DNA of 64,000 nucleotides from CAYPPG01 sp964412555 (GTDB taxonomy: Bacteria > Hinthialibacterota > Hinthialibacteria > Hinthialibacterales > Hinthialibacteraceae), in contig CAYPPG010000035.1 in assembly GCA_964412555.1 (NCBI GenBank), positions 11,818 through 75,817 on the forward strand. The letters run 5' to 3'. Under the pieces are notes generated by a model, which worked only from the letters and a program-made list of their open reading frames with translations, was not told the origin of the DNA and did not search any database. Positions 9,007 to 17,655 of this stretch are shown here, piece after piece (position 1 is the first letter of the stretch; every line of letters begins with the position of its first letter). A program made the position numbers and the translations under genes.

Positions 9007-9024
9007 TCTCTACTTCTGTAGAGA
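9007..9024 (+). terminator. hairpin after the epimerase-like gene
   Basis: TCTCTAC (9007-9013) pairs with GTAGAGA (9018-9024) around a TTCT loop, 18 bases after the epimerase stop. The bases after it are T- and C-rich (TTCTCATTCTCGTT) but not a pure U run, so this is a weak or partial terminator. Confidence 0.35.
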
Positions 9025-9171
9025 TTCTCATTCTCGTTATGCCTATCCCTCGTCCATCAAATCGAATATACAAGAGAAATGAGAATGGTTGGATGTATCG
9101 AAGAATTGTGTATTCATTTTCTTCAATATTGTGTTCATATGAACAGAATTGAATGTTTATAAGGAATAACC

Positions 9172-10620
9172 ATGAATCGATTTACTCGACGAAATTTTTT
9201 AACCACTGCCGGCTTGGCGGCTTCGTCATTGACTTGTCCTTCTTTATTAAGAGCCGTTTCAAAAGAAGCCGTAGACAATTCTTTGCCGAATATTGTGTTC
9301 CTTTTCACTGACGATCAACGGTTCAGCGCCATTCATGCTCTCGAAAATCCGGAAGTCAAAACACCAAATATGGATACAGTAGTTCGAGAAGGAATTACAT
9401 TCACCCATGCGCATATCATGGGATCGGAGAGCGGAGCGGTCTGTATGCCCAGTCGAGCCATGTTGATGACCAGCCGCACTTTATTTCACTTGGAAGAAAA
9501 GGGAAGAACCGTCCCGAACGACCATATTCTTCTGCCCGAATTATTGCGGAAACACGGATATGCGACCTTTGGAACGGGGAAATGGCATAATGGCCGTGAA
9601 GCATATGCACGTTCTTTCTCGCACGGAGACAACATCTTTTTGGGTGGGATGTCCGATCATTTGAAGGTTCCGGTATATGATTTTGATCCATCCGGACAAT
9701 ATCCAAAAGAGAAACAATATATCGGTGATACATTTTCAAGTGAATTGTTCAGCGATTCAGCCATCAAATTCTTAAAAGAGTACAAAGAAGAAGCGCCTTT
9801 CATGATGTATGTTTCGTATACTGCCCCGCATGATCCTCGTATGGCTCCGCAAGAATACGCAGATCTCTATCCACCGAGTCAGATTGAACTCCCGAAAAAC
9901 TTTATGCCGGAACACCCATTCGATAATGGTGAGTTGAAAATACGCGATGAGAAACTAGCGCCATTTCCTAGAACACCGGAAATTGTACAAGAGCATATCG
10001 CGGCCTATTACGCCATGATCACTCATCTCGACACGCAAATCGGCCGTGTGCTGCAGGCTCTTGAAGAGAGTGGAAAAAAAGAGAATACAATCATCATTTT
10101 CGCCGGTGACAATGGACTTGCTGTCGGTCAACACGGTTTGATGGGTAAGCAAAATTTGTACGAACACAGCGTTCGTGTTCCCCTAATCGTATGTGGTCCT
10201 ACTATCGCGAAGAACAAAAAAGATGATGCCTTATGCTATCTTTCTGATATTTTCCCGACTCTCTGTGAACGGCTCAACATTCCGATTCCCCAAAGTGTCG
10301 AAGGGAAAAGTCTTCTACCGGTAATTCGGGGAGAAAAAGAAAAAATTCGCAATTCGGTCTTTGCCGCATATAAAGATGACCAGCGCATGGTTCGGCAAGG
10401 GAACTGGAAATTAATCAAATACAACGTAAACGGGAAAAATACGACACAACTCTTCAATCTCAAAAACGATCCCTGGGAGTTGAACAATTTGGCAGGTCAA
10501 CCGAAATCTGCAAAACGATTGGAACGGTTGACAACGTTGCTGAAAAAGTGGATGACTCGTGTCGATGATCCATGCAATCTCGAAAAACCGAATTGGGGCA
10601 TTCCAACCAAAAATGGTTAA
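9172..10620 (+). CDS. Tat-exported sulfatase
   Basis: This 482-residue sulfatase hydrolyses sulfate esters, here probably on an extracellular glycan. It has a twin-arginine signal (TRRNFLTTAGLAASSL). Metal ligands are FTDDQR (Asp47, Asp48) and FAGDNGLAVGQHG near residue 320. The active-site motif CMPSR places the formylglycine precursor at Cys91; the usual downstream TG is TS here (LMTSR). C-terminal residues WKLIKYN and NLKNDPWELNNLA are typical of the family. Activity would need a formylglycine-generating enzyme or anaerobic maturase, neither of which is in the window. Start: ATG 9172 after AAGGAATAACC. Its stop is 44 bases before the next sulfatase, so the two are probably cotranscribed. 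Substrate position is not predictable. Confidence 0.9.
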   Translation: MNRFTRRNFLTTAGLAASSLTCPSLLRAVSKEAVDNSLPNIVFLFTDDQRFSAIHALENPEVKTPNMDTVVREGITFTHAHIMGSESGAVCMPSRAMLMTSRTLFHLEEKGRTVPNDHILLPELLRKHGYATFGTGKWHNGREAYARSFSHGDNIFLGGMSDHLKVPVYDFDPSGQYPKEKQYIGDTFSSELFSDSAIKFLKEYKEEAPFMMYVSYTAPHDPRMAPQEYADLYPPSQIELPKNFMPEHPFDNGELKIRDEKLAPFPRTPEIVQEHIAAYYAMITHLDTQIGRVLQALEESGKKENTIIIFAGDNGLAVGQHGLMGKQNLYEHSVRVPLIVCGPTIAKNKKDDALCYLSDIFPTLCERLNIPIPQSVEGKSLLPVIRGEKEKIRNSVFAAYKDDQRMVRQGNWKLIKYNVNGKNTTQLFNLKNDPWELNNLAGQPKSAKRLERLTTLLKKWMTRVDDPCNLEKPNWGIPTKNG

Positions 10621-10664
10621 TAGCGTATACAGTTTGTTCACACAACCAAGAAGAGGAGTATTTT

Positions 10665-12113
10665 ATGCCGACTCAAATCAATCGACGCAACTTTTTAAAA
10701 GCAATGGGAGCGAGTACGGCTTCTCTCGCGTTTGCATCTCAAGCAAGTACAGAAGAAAAACCGAATGTGGTGCTGATCCTCATCGACGATATGGGATGGG
10801 TCGATACCGGCTGTTACGGTAGTGAATATTATGAAACGCCAAATATCGACCGTCTCGCACAACAAGAAGGAATGAAATTCACCAATGGCTACGCCGCCTG
10901 CGCTGTCTGCTCACCGACACGCGCTGCCATCATGACCGGACGTTATCCCGCCCGCCTCGGTGTCACCGACTGGATTCGTTCCCGTTTTCAAGGTGGTAAA
11001 ATCCCTGAAGACAAGGAAAATCCCAGCGGATATGTCGGTTCTAAAAATCAGCCGCTTCTTTGTCCCGAAAACGCATTGTGGATGGAACTGGATGAAATTA
11101 CCATCGCCGAAATGCTCAAACCCGCCGGTTACACAAGCTGTCATATTGGCAAATGGCACCTCGGCGCCGATGATTGGTATCCCGACATGCAGGGATTCGA
11201 TTACAACATTGGCGGCTGCGATTTCGGCCAACCGCCCAGTTATTTCGATCCGTATGAGAACAAACATCAAGGCCAAATCCCCACGCTCGAACCGCGTAAA
11301 GAAGGGGAATACCTCACCGACCGCGAAGCGGACGAAGCCGAGAAATTTATCCGCACGCACAAAGATCAACCGTTTTTCTTATACATGGCGCATTATGCCG
11401 TCCACACTCCCATTCAAGCAAAGAAAAACTTGATCGAAAAATATAAAGAAAAAACGCCTACCAATCAAAAAGATCCGGTCTATGCCGCCATGGTGGAGAG
11501 CGTCGATCACGCTGTCGGTAAGATCATGAATACACTCGATGAATTGGATTTATCGGAAAACACCATCGTAATTTTTACTTCAGATAATGGCGGCTTGTTG
11601 GGCAAAACCAATAACGCCCCCTTGCGTTCCGGCAAAGGATATCCATATGAAGGCGGTATCCGTGAACCGCTCATCGTCCGTTGGCCGAAAAAAGTCGAAG
11701 CCGGCACAACCTGCGATGTCCCCGCCTGCAGCGTCGATTTCCTCCCCACAATCTGCGATGCAGTCGGTTTGGAACTTCCGGAGGATCGCTCTATCGACGG
11801 CGAAAGTCTTATGCCGCTGCTGACACAATCCGGCGCTCTCGAACGCGATGCCTTATTCTGGCATTTCCCCCATTATCGCTATAATCAGGAAATCCCTTAC
11901 AGCATCGTTCGCAAAGGTGATTGGAAACTGATCAAACGCTATGAAGGCCCGACCTTCGAACTCTTTAATCTCGAAGACGATATATCTGAAACAAACGATC
12001 TTTCTGAAAAAATGCCGAAAAAAGTAAAGGAGTTGGATGCACTCTTGAAACAATGGTTGGAAGATGTGAACGCCAAAATGCCCAAGAAAAATCCCAACTA
12101 TACTCCCAAATAA
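10665..12113 (+). CDS. Tat-exported sulfatase (arylsulfatase A/GALNS-like)
   Basis: This second sulfatase has 482 residues. The twin-arginine signal is INRRNFLKAMGASTASLAFA. The metal site begins LILIDDMGW (Asp41, Asp42). The activation motif CSPTRAAIMTGRYPARLG gives Cys82 as the formylglycine precursor, of the type found in N-acetylgalactosamine-6-sulfatase and arylsulfatase A relatives. Later conserved parts include GKWHLG, FFLYMAHYAVHTP and FTSDNGG. It is clearly different from the 9172 sulfatase, so the two probably act on different sulfate positions. Start: ATG 10665 after AAGAGGAG; the longer frame would overlap the upstream sulfatase. Between its stop and the fucosidase gene lies a copy of the GGCGTCCCCGCC palindrome. 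Confidence 0.92.
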   Translation: MPTQINRRNFLKAMGASTASLAFASQASTEEKPNVVLILIDDMGWVDTGCYGSEYYETPNIDRLAQQEGMKFTNGYAACAVCSPTRAAIMTGRYPARLGVTDWIRSRFQGGKIPEDKENPSGYVGSKNQPLLCPENALWMELDEITIAEMLKPAGYTSCHIGKWHLGADDWYPDMQGFDYNIGGCDFGQPPSYFDPYENKHQGQIPTLEPRKEGEYLTDREADEAEKFIRTHKDQPFFLYMAHYAVHTPIQAKKNLIEKYKEKTPTNQKDPVYAAMVESVDHAVGKIMNTLDELDLSENTIVIFTSDNGGLLGKTNNAPLRSGKGYPYEGGIREPLIVRWPKKVEAGTTCDVPACSVDFLPTICDAVGLELPEDRSIDGESLMPLLTQSGALERDALFWHFPHYRYNQEIPYSIVRKGDWKLIKRYEGPTFELFNLEDDISETNDLSEKMPKKVKELDALLKQWLEDVNAKMPKKNPNYTPK

Positions 12114-12130
12114 AGCACTTACTAATTTTA

Positions 12131-12160
12131 TGATGGGTAGAGGAGGCGTCCCCGCCTGCA
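12131..12160. repeat. dispersed palindromic repeat copy
   Basis: GATGGGTAGAGGAGGCGTCC followed by CCGCCTGC is an imperfect palindrome related to the copy at 6850-6877. It lies between the second sulfatase and the fucosidase genes. Confidence 0.45.
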
Positions 12161-12209
12161 TTCATAGACTTGAGATATGTTTTCTTTATAACCGGAAAGG
12201 AGACTGAAA

Positions 12210-15200
12210 ATGCGAATGAATGTTTCCGTACGCTGGATCTTTTATGTATTCATATTTCTGCCAATAAATGGTATCAGCGCGAAAGAGTACACCGATTCGG
12301 ATTACATCAACAAATCGGATTCCATCATGATGTACGCCGATTTGTCCAGTGGACGCCCCTTTAGCAAAGATCCCGCCGTTGTCCGCTTCAATGACCGGTA
12401 TTATCTTTATTATTCCATGCGCGCCGAAAACGGATGGGCGATAGGCATTGCGCAAAGTGAGGACATGTTGGTCTGGAAGAAAATCGGAGAACTGTTGCCT
12501 CAAGAAGAATACGAATCGAAAGGCATGTGTGCTCCCGGCGCGTTGGTCAAAGATGGAAAAATCCATCTCTTCTATCAACGCTACGGGTATGGAGCGCAGG
12601 ATGCCATTTGCCATGCTTACTCCGAAGATGGATTGCATTTTACAAGAAATCCGACAAATCCCATTTTCCATCCAACCGGTGATTGGAATAACGGCCGGGC
12701 GATCGATGCGGATGTGATCGAACATAAGGGGAAACTTTTACTGTACTTCGCGACGCGGGATCCGTCCGGAAAAGTCCAAAAAATCGGAGTGGCGTCGGCT
12801 CCCTATGATTCGGATTATTCAAGGTCCTTTTGGACCCAAGAATGTACAGAACCGATTTTGGAACCGGAACTGCCCTGGGAGAAAAATTGCATCGAAGCTT
12901 CCGCTCTCTGCAAACATGAGGGGAAACTGTATATGTTCTATGCCGGCGCTTATAACAACGAACCTCAACAGATCGGTTGCGCCGTCAGCGAAGACGGCAT
13001 CCAATGGAAACGGCTGTTTGATGAGCCATTCTTGCCTTGTGGTAAAGAGGGGGAGTGGAATTCGAGTGAATCCGGCCACCCCTATGCATTTCAGGAAGAT
13101 GGGAAGACCTATTTGTTCTATCAAGGCAATTCCGACAATGGGAAAACATGGTTTTTATCAAAAGTTGAAATTGCTTGGAACAAAGGTTTACCAATACTCG
13201 CCAACTTAAAACTTTGGTACCCCCAACCCGCTACCGAATGGGTCGAAGCTCTCCCCATCGGCAACGGCCGCCTGGGCGCGATGATCTTCGGCGGGATCGA
13301 ACGTGAACGTATCCAATTCAATAAAGACACGCTTTGGACCGGCATCCCCCGCGATTACATCAACCCCAACGCAAAAGAAACGGTACCCAAAGTCCGAAAA
13401 CTACTTTTCGAAGGAAAGCAAAGTGAAGCGGAGAAAGTGGCGTGGGATATAATGAGTATTCCGTTGCGTCAGGAAGCTTATCAACCTTTCGGCGATCTCC
13501 ATCTCCATTTCCCCGGCCATGAAAATGCCAAAGAATATCGGCGTGAATTGAACCTTGACGAAGCGGTTGCAAAAGTGCAATACCGTGTCGGCGATGTGCT
13601 GTTCCAGCGGGAAATCTTTTCCAGCGCACCGGATCAAGTCATTGTCATTCACATTACCGCCAGCCAACCGGGTCAAATCCATTGCAAAGCGGCACTGGAT
13701 AGCCCGCATGAAAACACGTCCTTCCATGTTCGAAATAATCGTTTGTATTTGGATGGGCAGTTGGAAGAATACTATGACCAACGATCCAAAAAGACAAAAC
13801 CGAGTATTCTGAAATTCCAAGCGGTTTTACAAATTCGAAATGAGAATGGAGAAATTGTTCTCGGCAAAGATACTTTGGAAATTCAGGCCGCCGATGAAGT
13901 GACCCTGATCCTTTCCGCCGAAACCAGTTACCAAAATTATAAAGATGTCAGCGGTGATCCTGCTGAAAAGAACCAAACGATCATCGGAAAAGCGAATCCA
14001 AAAACGTATAAGCAGTTGAAAGAATCTCATACATCCGATTATCAAGAACTCTTTCATCGCATGTCATTTGATCTGGGATCGAAGAATGCTGTCGATCTTC
14101 CTACCGATCAACGCATCAAGCAATTCGGAGAGCAGGACGATCCCCAACTCATCCCGCTCTACTTTCAATATGGCCGCTATCTGCTACTATCCAGCAGCCG
14201 CCCCGGCAGCCAACCGGCCAATCTGCAGGGTATCTGGAACGAGCAACTCCGTCCCCCTTGGGAAAGCAAATGGACCGTCAATATCAACACGGAGATGAAT
14301 TACTGGCCCGCGGAACTTTGCAATCTTTCGGAGTGTCATTTCCCCTTGTTCGATATGATCGATGACCTAACGGAAACCGGCGGCAAGGTTGCACAAGAAC
14401 ATTACGGCTGCCGCGGATGGGTGCTGCACCACAACACCGATATCTGGCGTGGCGCCGCCCCCATCAATCACACCAACCATGGCATCTGGCCTACCGGCGG
14501 CGCATGGCTCTGCCAGCATCTATGGATGCATTATCAATTCACCGGCGATAAGAAATTCTTGAAAGAACGGGGCTATCCGGCTATGAAAGGAGCCGCGCTC
14601 TTCTTTGTCGATTTCCTCGCCGAAGATCCCAAAACCGGATGGCTGATCAGCACTCCCTCCAATTCCCCCGAAAACGGCGGTCTGGTCGCCGGTCCGACGA
14701 TGGATCACCAAATCATTCGTAGTTTATTCGGCTATTGCATCGAAGCCAGTGAAATTCTTGGAGTGGATGAAGAGTTACGAGAAACATGGAAATTGATGCG
14801 CAAACGGATTGCCCCCAATCAAATTGGACGATTCGGCCAACTGCAAGAATGGCTGCAAGACATCGATGATCCCAATAACACACACCGTCACGTATCCCAT
14901 TTATGGGGACTTCACCCCGGTTGGGAAATCACCCCCCGGGATACACCTGATATAGCGGATGCGGCCAAAGTATCCTTGGAACATCGGGGAGATGGCGGAA
15001 CCGGCTGGAGCAAAGCGTGGAAAGTCAATTTCTGGGCACGTCTATTGGACGGCGATCACGCTTACAAAATGCTTTCGGACTTGATTACAAAAAGCACATT
15101 ACCGAATATGTTCGACACGCACCCTCCCTTCCAAATCGACGGCAATTTCGGCGGCACTTCAGGCATTATCGAAATGTTGCTGCAAAGCCACACCGGTGAA

Positions 15201-15434
15201 ATCGAGTTATTACCGGCACTTCCAGCCGCATGGCCTGATGGAACCATCAAAGGCCTTTGCGCCCGCGGTGGCTTTATCATCGATCTTCATTGGAGTGATG
15301 GAAAAATAACGGAAATAAAAATTGTGTCGAAAACAGGGGAAACGTGTCGGCTCCGTTATAGGAACATGAGGAAGGAATTCGAAACCGATGTCAATCGTAC
15401 GTATTTTTTGGATAATGAACTACATCTTAGATAA
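12210..15434 (+). CDS. GH43/GH117-like propeller fused to GH95 alpha-L-fucosidase
   Basis: This 1074-residue protein has two glycosidase-like halves. Residues 1-24 are a signal peptide. Residues about 40-325 form a five-blade propeller of the GH43/GH117 type with acidic residues at the usual places: KDPAVV (Asp54), DADVI (Asp166/168) and CIEAS (Glu229). Residues about 332-1074 are a full GH95 fucosidase. The N-terminal domain starts WYPQPATEWVEALPIGNGRL, and the (alpha/alpha)6 barrel has NLQGIWNE, NTEMNYWPAE, TPSNSPENG (general acid Glu) and FQIDGNFGG (Asp that activates the water-binding Asn pair). Known GH95 enzymes remove alpha-1,2-linked L-fucose or L-galactose by inversion. Start: ATG 12210 seven bases after GGAG. 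With the sulfatases and epimerase it suggests degradation of sulfated fucose-rich glycans. The fusion is unusual. Confidence 0.88.
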   Translation: MRMNVSVRWIFYVFIFLPINGISAKEYTDSDYINKSDSIMMYADLSSGRPFSKDPAVVRFNDRYYLYYSMRAENGWAIGIAQSEDMLVWKKIGELLPQEEYESKGMCAPGALVKDGKIHLFYQRYGYGAQDAICHAYSEDGLHFTRNPTNPIFHPTGDWNNGRAIDADVIEHKGKLLLYFATRDPSGKVQKIGVASAPYDSDYSRSFWTQECTEPILEPELPWEKNCIEASALCKHEGKLYMFYAGAYNNEPQQIGCAVSEDGIQWKRLFDEPFLPCGKEGEWNSSESGHPYAFQEDGKTYLFYQGNSDNGKTWFLSKVEIAWNKGLPILANLKLWYPQPATEWVEALPIGNGRLGAMIFGGIERERIQFNKDTLWTGIPRDYINPNAKETVPKVRKLLFEGKQSEAEKVAWDIMSIPLRQEAYQPFGDLHLHFPGHENAKEYRRELNLDEAVAKVQYRVGDVLFQREIFSSAPDQVIVIHITASQPGQIHCKAALDSPHENTSFHVRNNRLYLDGQLEEYYDQRSKKTKPSILKFQAVLQIRNENGEIVLGKDTLEIQAADEVTLILSAETSYQNYKDVSGDPAEKNQTIIGKANPKTYKQLKESHTSDYQELFHRMSFDLGSKNAVDLPTDQRIKQFGEQDDPQLIPLYFQYGRYLLLSSSRPGSQPANLQGIWNEQLRPPWESKWTVNINTEMNYWPAELCNLSECHFPLFDMIDDLTETGGKVAQEHYGCRGWVLHHNTDIWRGAAPINHTNHGIWPTGGAWLCQHLWMHYQFTGDKKFLKERGYPAMKGAALFFVDFLAEDPKTGWLISTPSNSPENGGLVAGPTMDHQIIRSLFGYCIEASEILGVDEELRETWKLMRKRIAPNQIGRFGQLQEWLQDIDDPNNTHRHVSHLWGLHPGWEITPRDTPDIADAAKVSLEHRGDGGTGWSKAWKVNFWARLLDGDHAYKMLSDLITKSTLPNMFDTHPPFQIDGNFGGTSGIIEMLLQSHTGEIELLPALPAAWPDGTIKGLCARGGFIIDLHWSDGKITEIKIVSKTGETCRLRYRNMRKEFETDVNRTYFLDNELHLR

Positions 15435-15452
15435 TAAACAGAAAAATTTTTT

Positions 15453-15496
15453 TGTCTGAATCAGGATACCCAGGATTCAAGGATAAACAGGATATG
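15453..15496. repeat. CAGGAT-type intergenic repeat
   Basis: The stretch contains three spaced CAGGAT units (TCAGGATACCCAGGATTCAA then ACAGGATATG). Imperfect arrays of this kind are common in intergenic DNA of environmental bacteria. It sits between the fucosidase stop and the glcF fragment. Confidence 0.4.
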
Positions 15497-15529
15497 CCTA
15501 TCGGTAGGTATGAGATATTTGACGAGCGA

Positions 15530-15609
15530 TTAATCTGAAGTTCCTCCCAATATCTCCACTACATGTTTCACCTGCATCGGCAATCCCCTTTGCTTCACTC
15601 CCCAATTCA
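15530..15609 (-). pseudogene. glcF: 3'-end fragment of a glcF gene
   Basis: Read on the minus strand, this fragment encodes LNWGVKQRGLPMQVKHVVEI followed by LGGTSD and a stop. The first 21 residues are identical to the C-terminus of the intact GlcF at 17647-18972. At the DNA level 15551-15609 differs from 17662-17720 at eight of 59 positions, and all the differences are synonymous; similarity stops abruptly upstream. It lies in the same orientation as the intact copy, so the pair are direct repeats bracketing the ATPase/DUF4276 genes. The synonymous-only divergence means that both copies evolved as parts of working genes, pointing to a foreign allele rather than a local duplication. Confidence 0.75.
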
Positions 15610-15648
15610 GTTTTTGGCTTAAAATCATGATCAGGGCGGATTTTTGTT

Positions 15649-15676
15649 TTGATCGTTTTTTACAAATGTGTATAAT
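15649..15676 (+). promoter_or_regulatory. predicted sigma-70-type promoter of the ATPase/DUF4276 pair
   Basis: TTGATC (15649-15654) and a perfect TATAAT (15671-15676) are 16 bases apart. They lie just inside the glcF fragment and about 120 bases before the ATPase start. The position fits a cassette that carries its own promoter. Prediction from consensus only. Confidence 0.45.
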
Positions 15677-15799
15677 TGACTGCAGCATTCACTCTGGCGG
15701 AATCTCTATGAATTGGAATAAGGTCACTAAAAATATAAATATATGATTCAAGATATAGTTTCTTGATATTTCTAAAATACAATGTTGGAGTAACAAATC

Positions 15800-16996
15800 A
15801 TGAAAATTCTTCGATTAAAAAGCCAAGGATACCGTTCTTTGAAGCAGATCGATTGGCAACCGGGTGACTTAAACGTTGTTATTGGTCCAAATGGAAGTGG
15901 GAAATCCAATTTACTGAGATTATTGGAACTGATTTCAGTTTCAGCGAAGGGCGAACTGGGGAAATATATTCAGCGGGCTGGTGGTATGGAACCGTTGGTG
16001 TGGGATGGACAAGCGGAAGAAATCAATTATTGCATCAACACTTCTCCTATAGAAACACGTGGAGATATTACTAAAGATTGTTTAACATATGAAGTTGAAC
16101 TAAAAAGAATTGGTAAAACCAGTTCTTATAGAATAAATAATGAAATTTTGGCAAAACCTTGGAAATATGAACAAGGTTTTGATTATGAACCACATACACT
16201 TCTAGAAAGAAAAAACTTGTATGGGAAAGTATTTGAAAATCGAGAGAAACATTGGTTTGTAACGGAAGAAATAATGAATGAAGAAGAAACTTTGCTAAGT
16301 TTGACAAAAGGACCGTTTACTGCAAATCATTTGATTCCACCCTTTGGATTCCAATTGTCTACTTGGTGTATATATCATGATTTCCATGTACATCAAGATG
16401 CAAAAATACGACAACCGGTAATCGCAAAATCGGAAAAACATGTTGAATCCGATGGACAAAATCTCATCTCTGTGCTTCACACACTATATACAGAGAATCG
16501 TGAGTTTAAAAAAGAAATTGATCTTGCCATGCATGCTGCATTCGGAGACGATTATGAAGAATTGATTTTTCCTCCTGCTGCCGATCAGAGAATTCAATTA
16601 AGAGTTCGTTGGAAAAGTTTACGACGCGAACAATCGGCAGCCGATTTATCCGATGGAACTTTGCGATTCCTATTTTTACTCACGGTCTTTTGTTCTCCTT
16701 CGCCTGCACCGATTATCGTTATCGACGAACCGGAAACAGGACTCCATCCCTCGATGTTACCTATCGTGGCAGAACACGCTGTGGATGCTTCTCAACGTGT
16801 ACAAGTCATAATCACTACACATTCTCCTCAATTTTTAGACGCCTTTGAGGATGTACAACCGACTACGACAATCGCCAAATGGGAAAACGGAGAAACGATA
16901 CTCAAAATCCTGGATGGAGAAGAACTGAAATATTGGCTGCATGAATATTCCTTAGGTTCACTGTTTCGATCTGGCGAACTGGAGGAGATATTATGA
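15800..16996 (+). CDS. AAA ATPase (AAA_21/AAA_15, OLD-like), putative defence component
   Basis: This 398-residue ATPase is of the SMC/OLD-like class. The Walker A motif is GPNGSGKSNLL at about residues 29-39. A signature-like SDGTLRFLFLL is near residue 290, and Walker B IIVIDEPETGLHPSML is followed by the H-loop VIITTHSPQFLDAF. It has no fused nuclease; the partner gene begins inside its stop codon (ATGA overlap), so the two products are made together. Known: ATPases of this kind paired with Toprim-like proteins act in phage defence (for example AbiL, PARIS and RloAB-type pairs). Inferred: the same role here. Start: ATG 15800 after TTGGAG. The coding sequence is visibly more AT-rich than its neighbours, consistent with transfer. 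Confidence 0.85.
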   Translation: MKILRLKSQGYRSLKQIDWQPGDLNVVIGPNGSGKSNLLRLLELISVSAKGELGKYIQRAGGMEPLVWDGQAEEINYCINTSPIETRGDITKDCLTYEVELKRIGKTSSYRINNEILAKPWKYEQGFDYEPHTLLERKNLYGKVFENREKHWFVTEEIMNEEETLLSLTKGPFTANHLIPPFGFQLSTWCIYHDFHVHQDAKIRQPVIAKSEKHVESDGQNLISVLHTLYTENREFKKEIDLAMHAAFGDDYEELIFPPAADQRIQLRVRWKSLRREQSAADLSDGTLRFLFLLTVFCSPSPAPIIVIDEPETGLHPSMLPIVAEHAVDASQRVQVIITTHSPQFLDAFEDVQPTTTIAKWENGETILKILDGEELKYWLHEYSLGSLFRSGELEEIL

Positions 16997-17655
16997 AGTT
17001 TATTTTATTTGTAGAGGGTCATACGGAGAAAAAAGCAATTCCGTTATTTTTAAAAAAATGGTTAGACAACCATCTCAACCAAAAAGTCGGTATTCAGTCA
17101 GTACGCTTTGGCGGTTGGTCTGAAATGATCAAAGACCTGCCTAAAAAGGCTATGATGTATTTCAATAGCTCCCGATCAGCAGATATTATTGCCGTGATTG
17201 GTCTATTGGACTTATACGGACCGACTTTTTATCCAGAGGATAAACATTCAAAAAATGATCGAATCGTGTGGGGGAAACATTTTATCGAAAATCAAATCCA
17301 AGACGATCGTTTTCGCATGTTTTTTGCAGTGCATGAAGTCGAAGCTTGGCTTTTGAGCGAACCTACAATTTTTCCCACTCCTATTGCCAAGAATTTACAA
17401 ACAAAAACGAATAATCCAGAGGACATCAATTTCAATCAGCCGCCTTCAAAACTGCTAAATGAAATCTATTACAAAAACACAAAAAAGAAATACAAAAAAG
17501 TCACTAATGGGACTCAGCTTTTCAAAAAACTCAATCCCGATATCGCATATCAAAAATGTCCAAATCTCAAATGTCTTCTTGACGAAATGAGGAAAATGGC
17601 AGAAGAGTTGGAAATTGATTCTGGAAAAATTTATAATAAGGGAACATCAATTTGA
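16993..17655 (+). CDS. DUF4276 family Toprim-like protein, putative defence effector
   Basis: This 220-residue protein has the N-terminal FVEGHTEKKAIPLFLKKW (Glu of a Toprim-like fold), then a strand VIGLLDLYG in the DxD position and HEVEAWLLSEP, a hallmark of DUF4276. The C-terminal third is Lys-rich. DUF4276 proteins are regularly encoded next to AAA_21 ATPases and are thought to be nuclease-like effectors gated by the ATPase. The second Toprim acid pair is partly altered (DLY rather than DxD). Start overlaps the ATPase stop by four bases. Its stop (17653-17655) overlaps the end of the convergent glcF gene by nine bases, so the cassette ends precisely within the glcF terminus. Confidence 0.78.
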   Translation: MKFILFVEGHTEKKAIPLFLKKWLDNHLNQKVGIQSVRFGGWSEMIKDLPKKAMMYFNSSRSADIIAVIGLLDLYGPTFYPEDKHSKNDRIVWGKHFIENQIQDDRFRMFFAVHEVEAWLLSEPTIFPTPIAKNLQTKTNNPEDINFNQPPSKLLNEIYYKNTKKKYKKVTNGTQLFKKLNPDIAYQKCPNLKCLLDEMRKMAEELEIDSGKIYNKGTSI

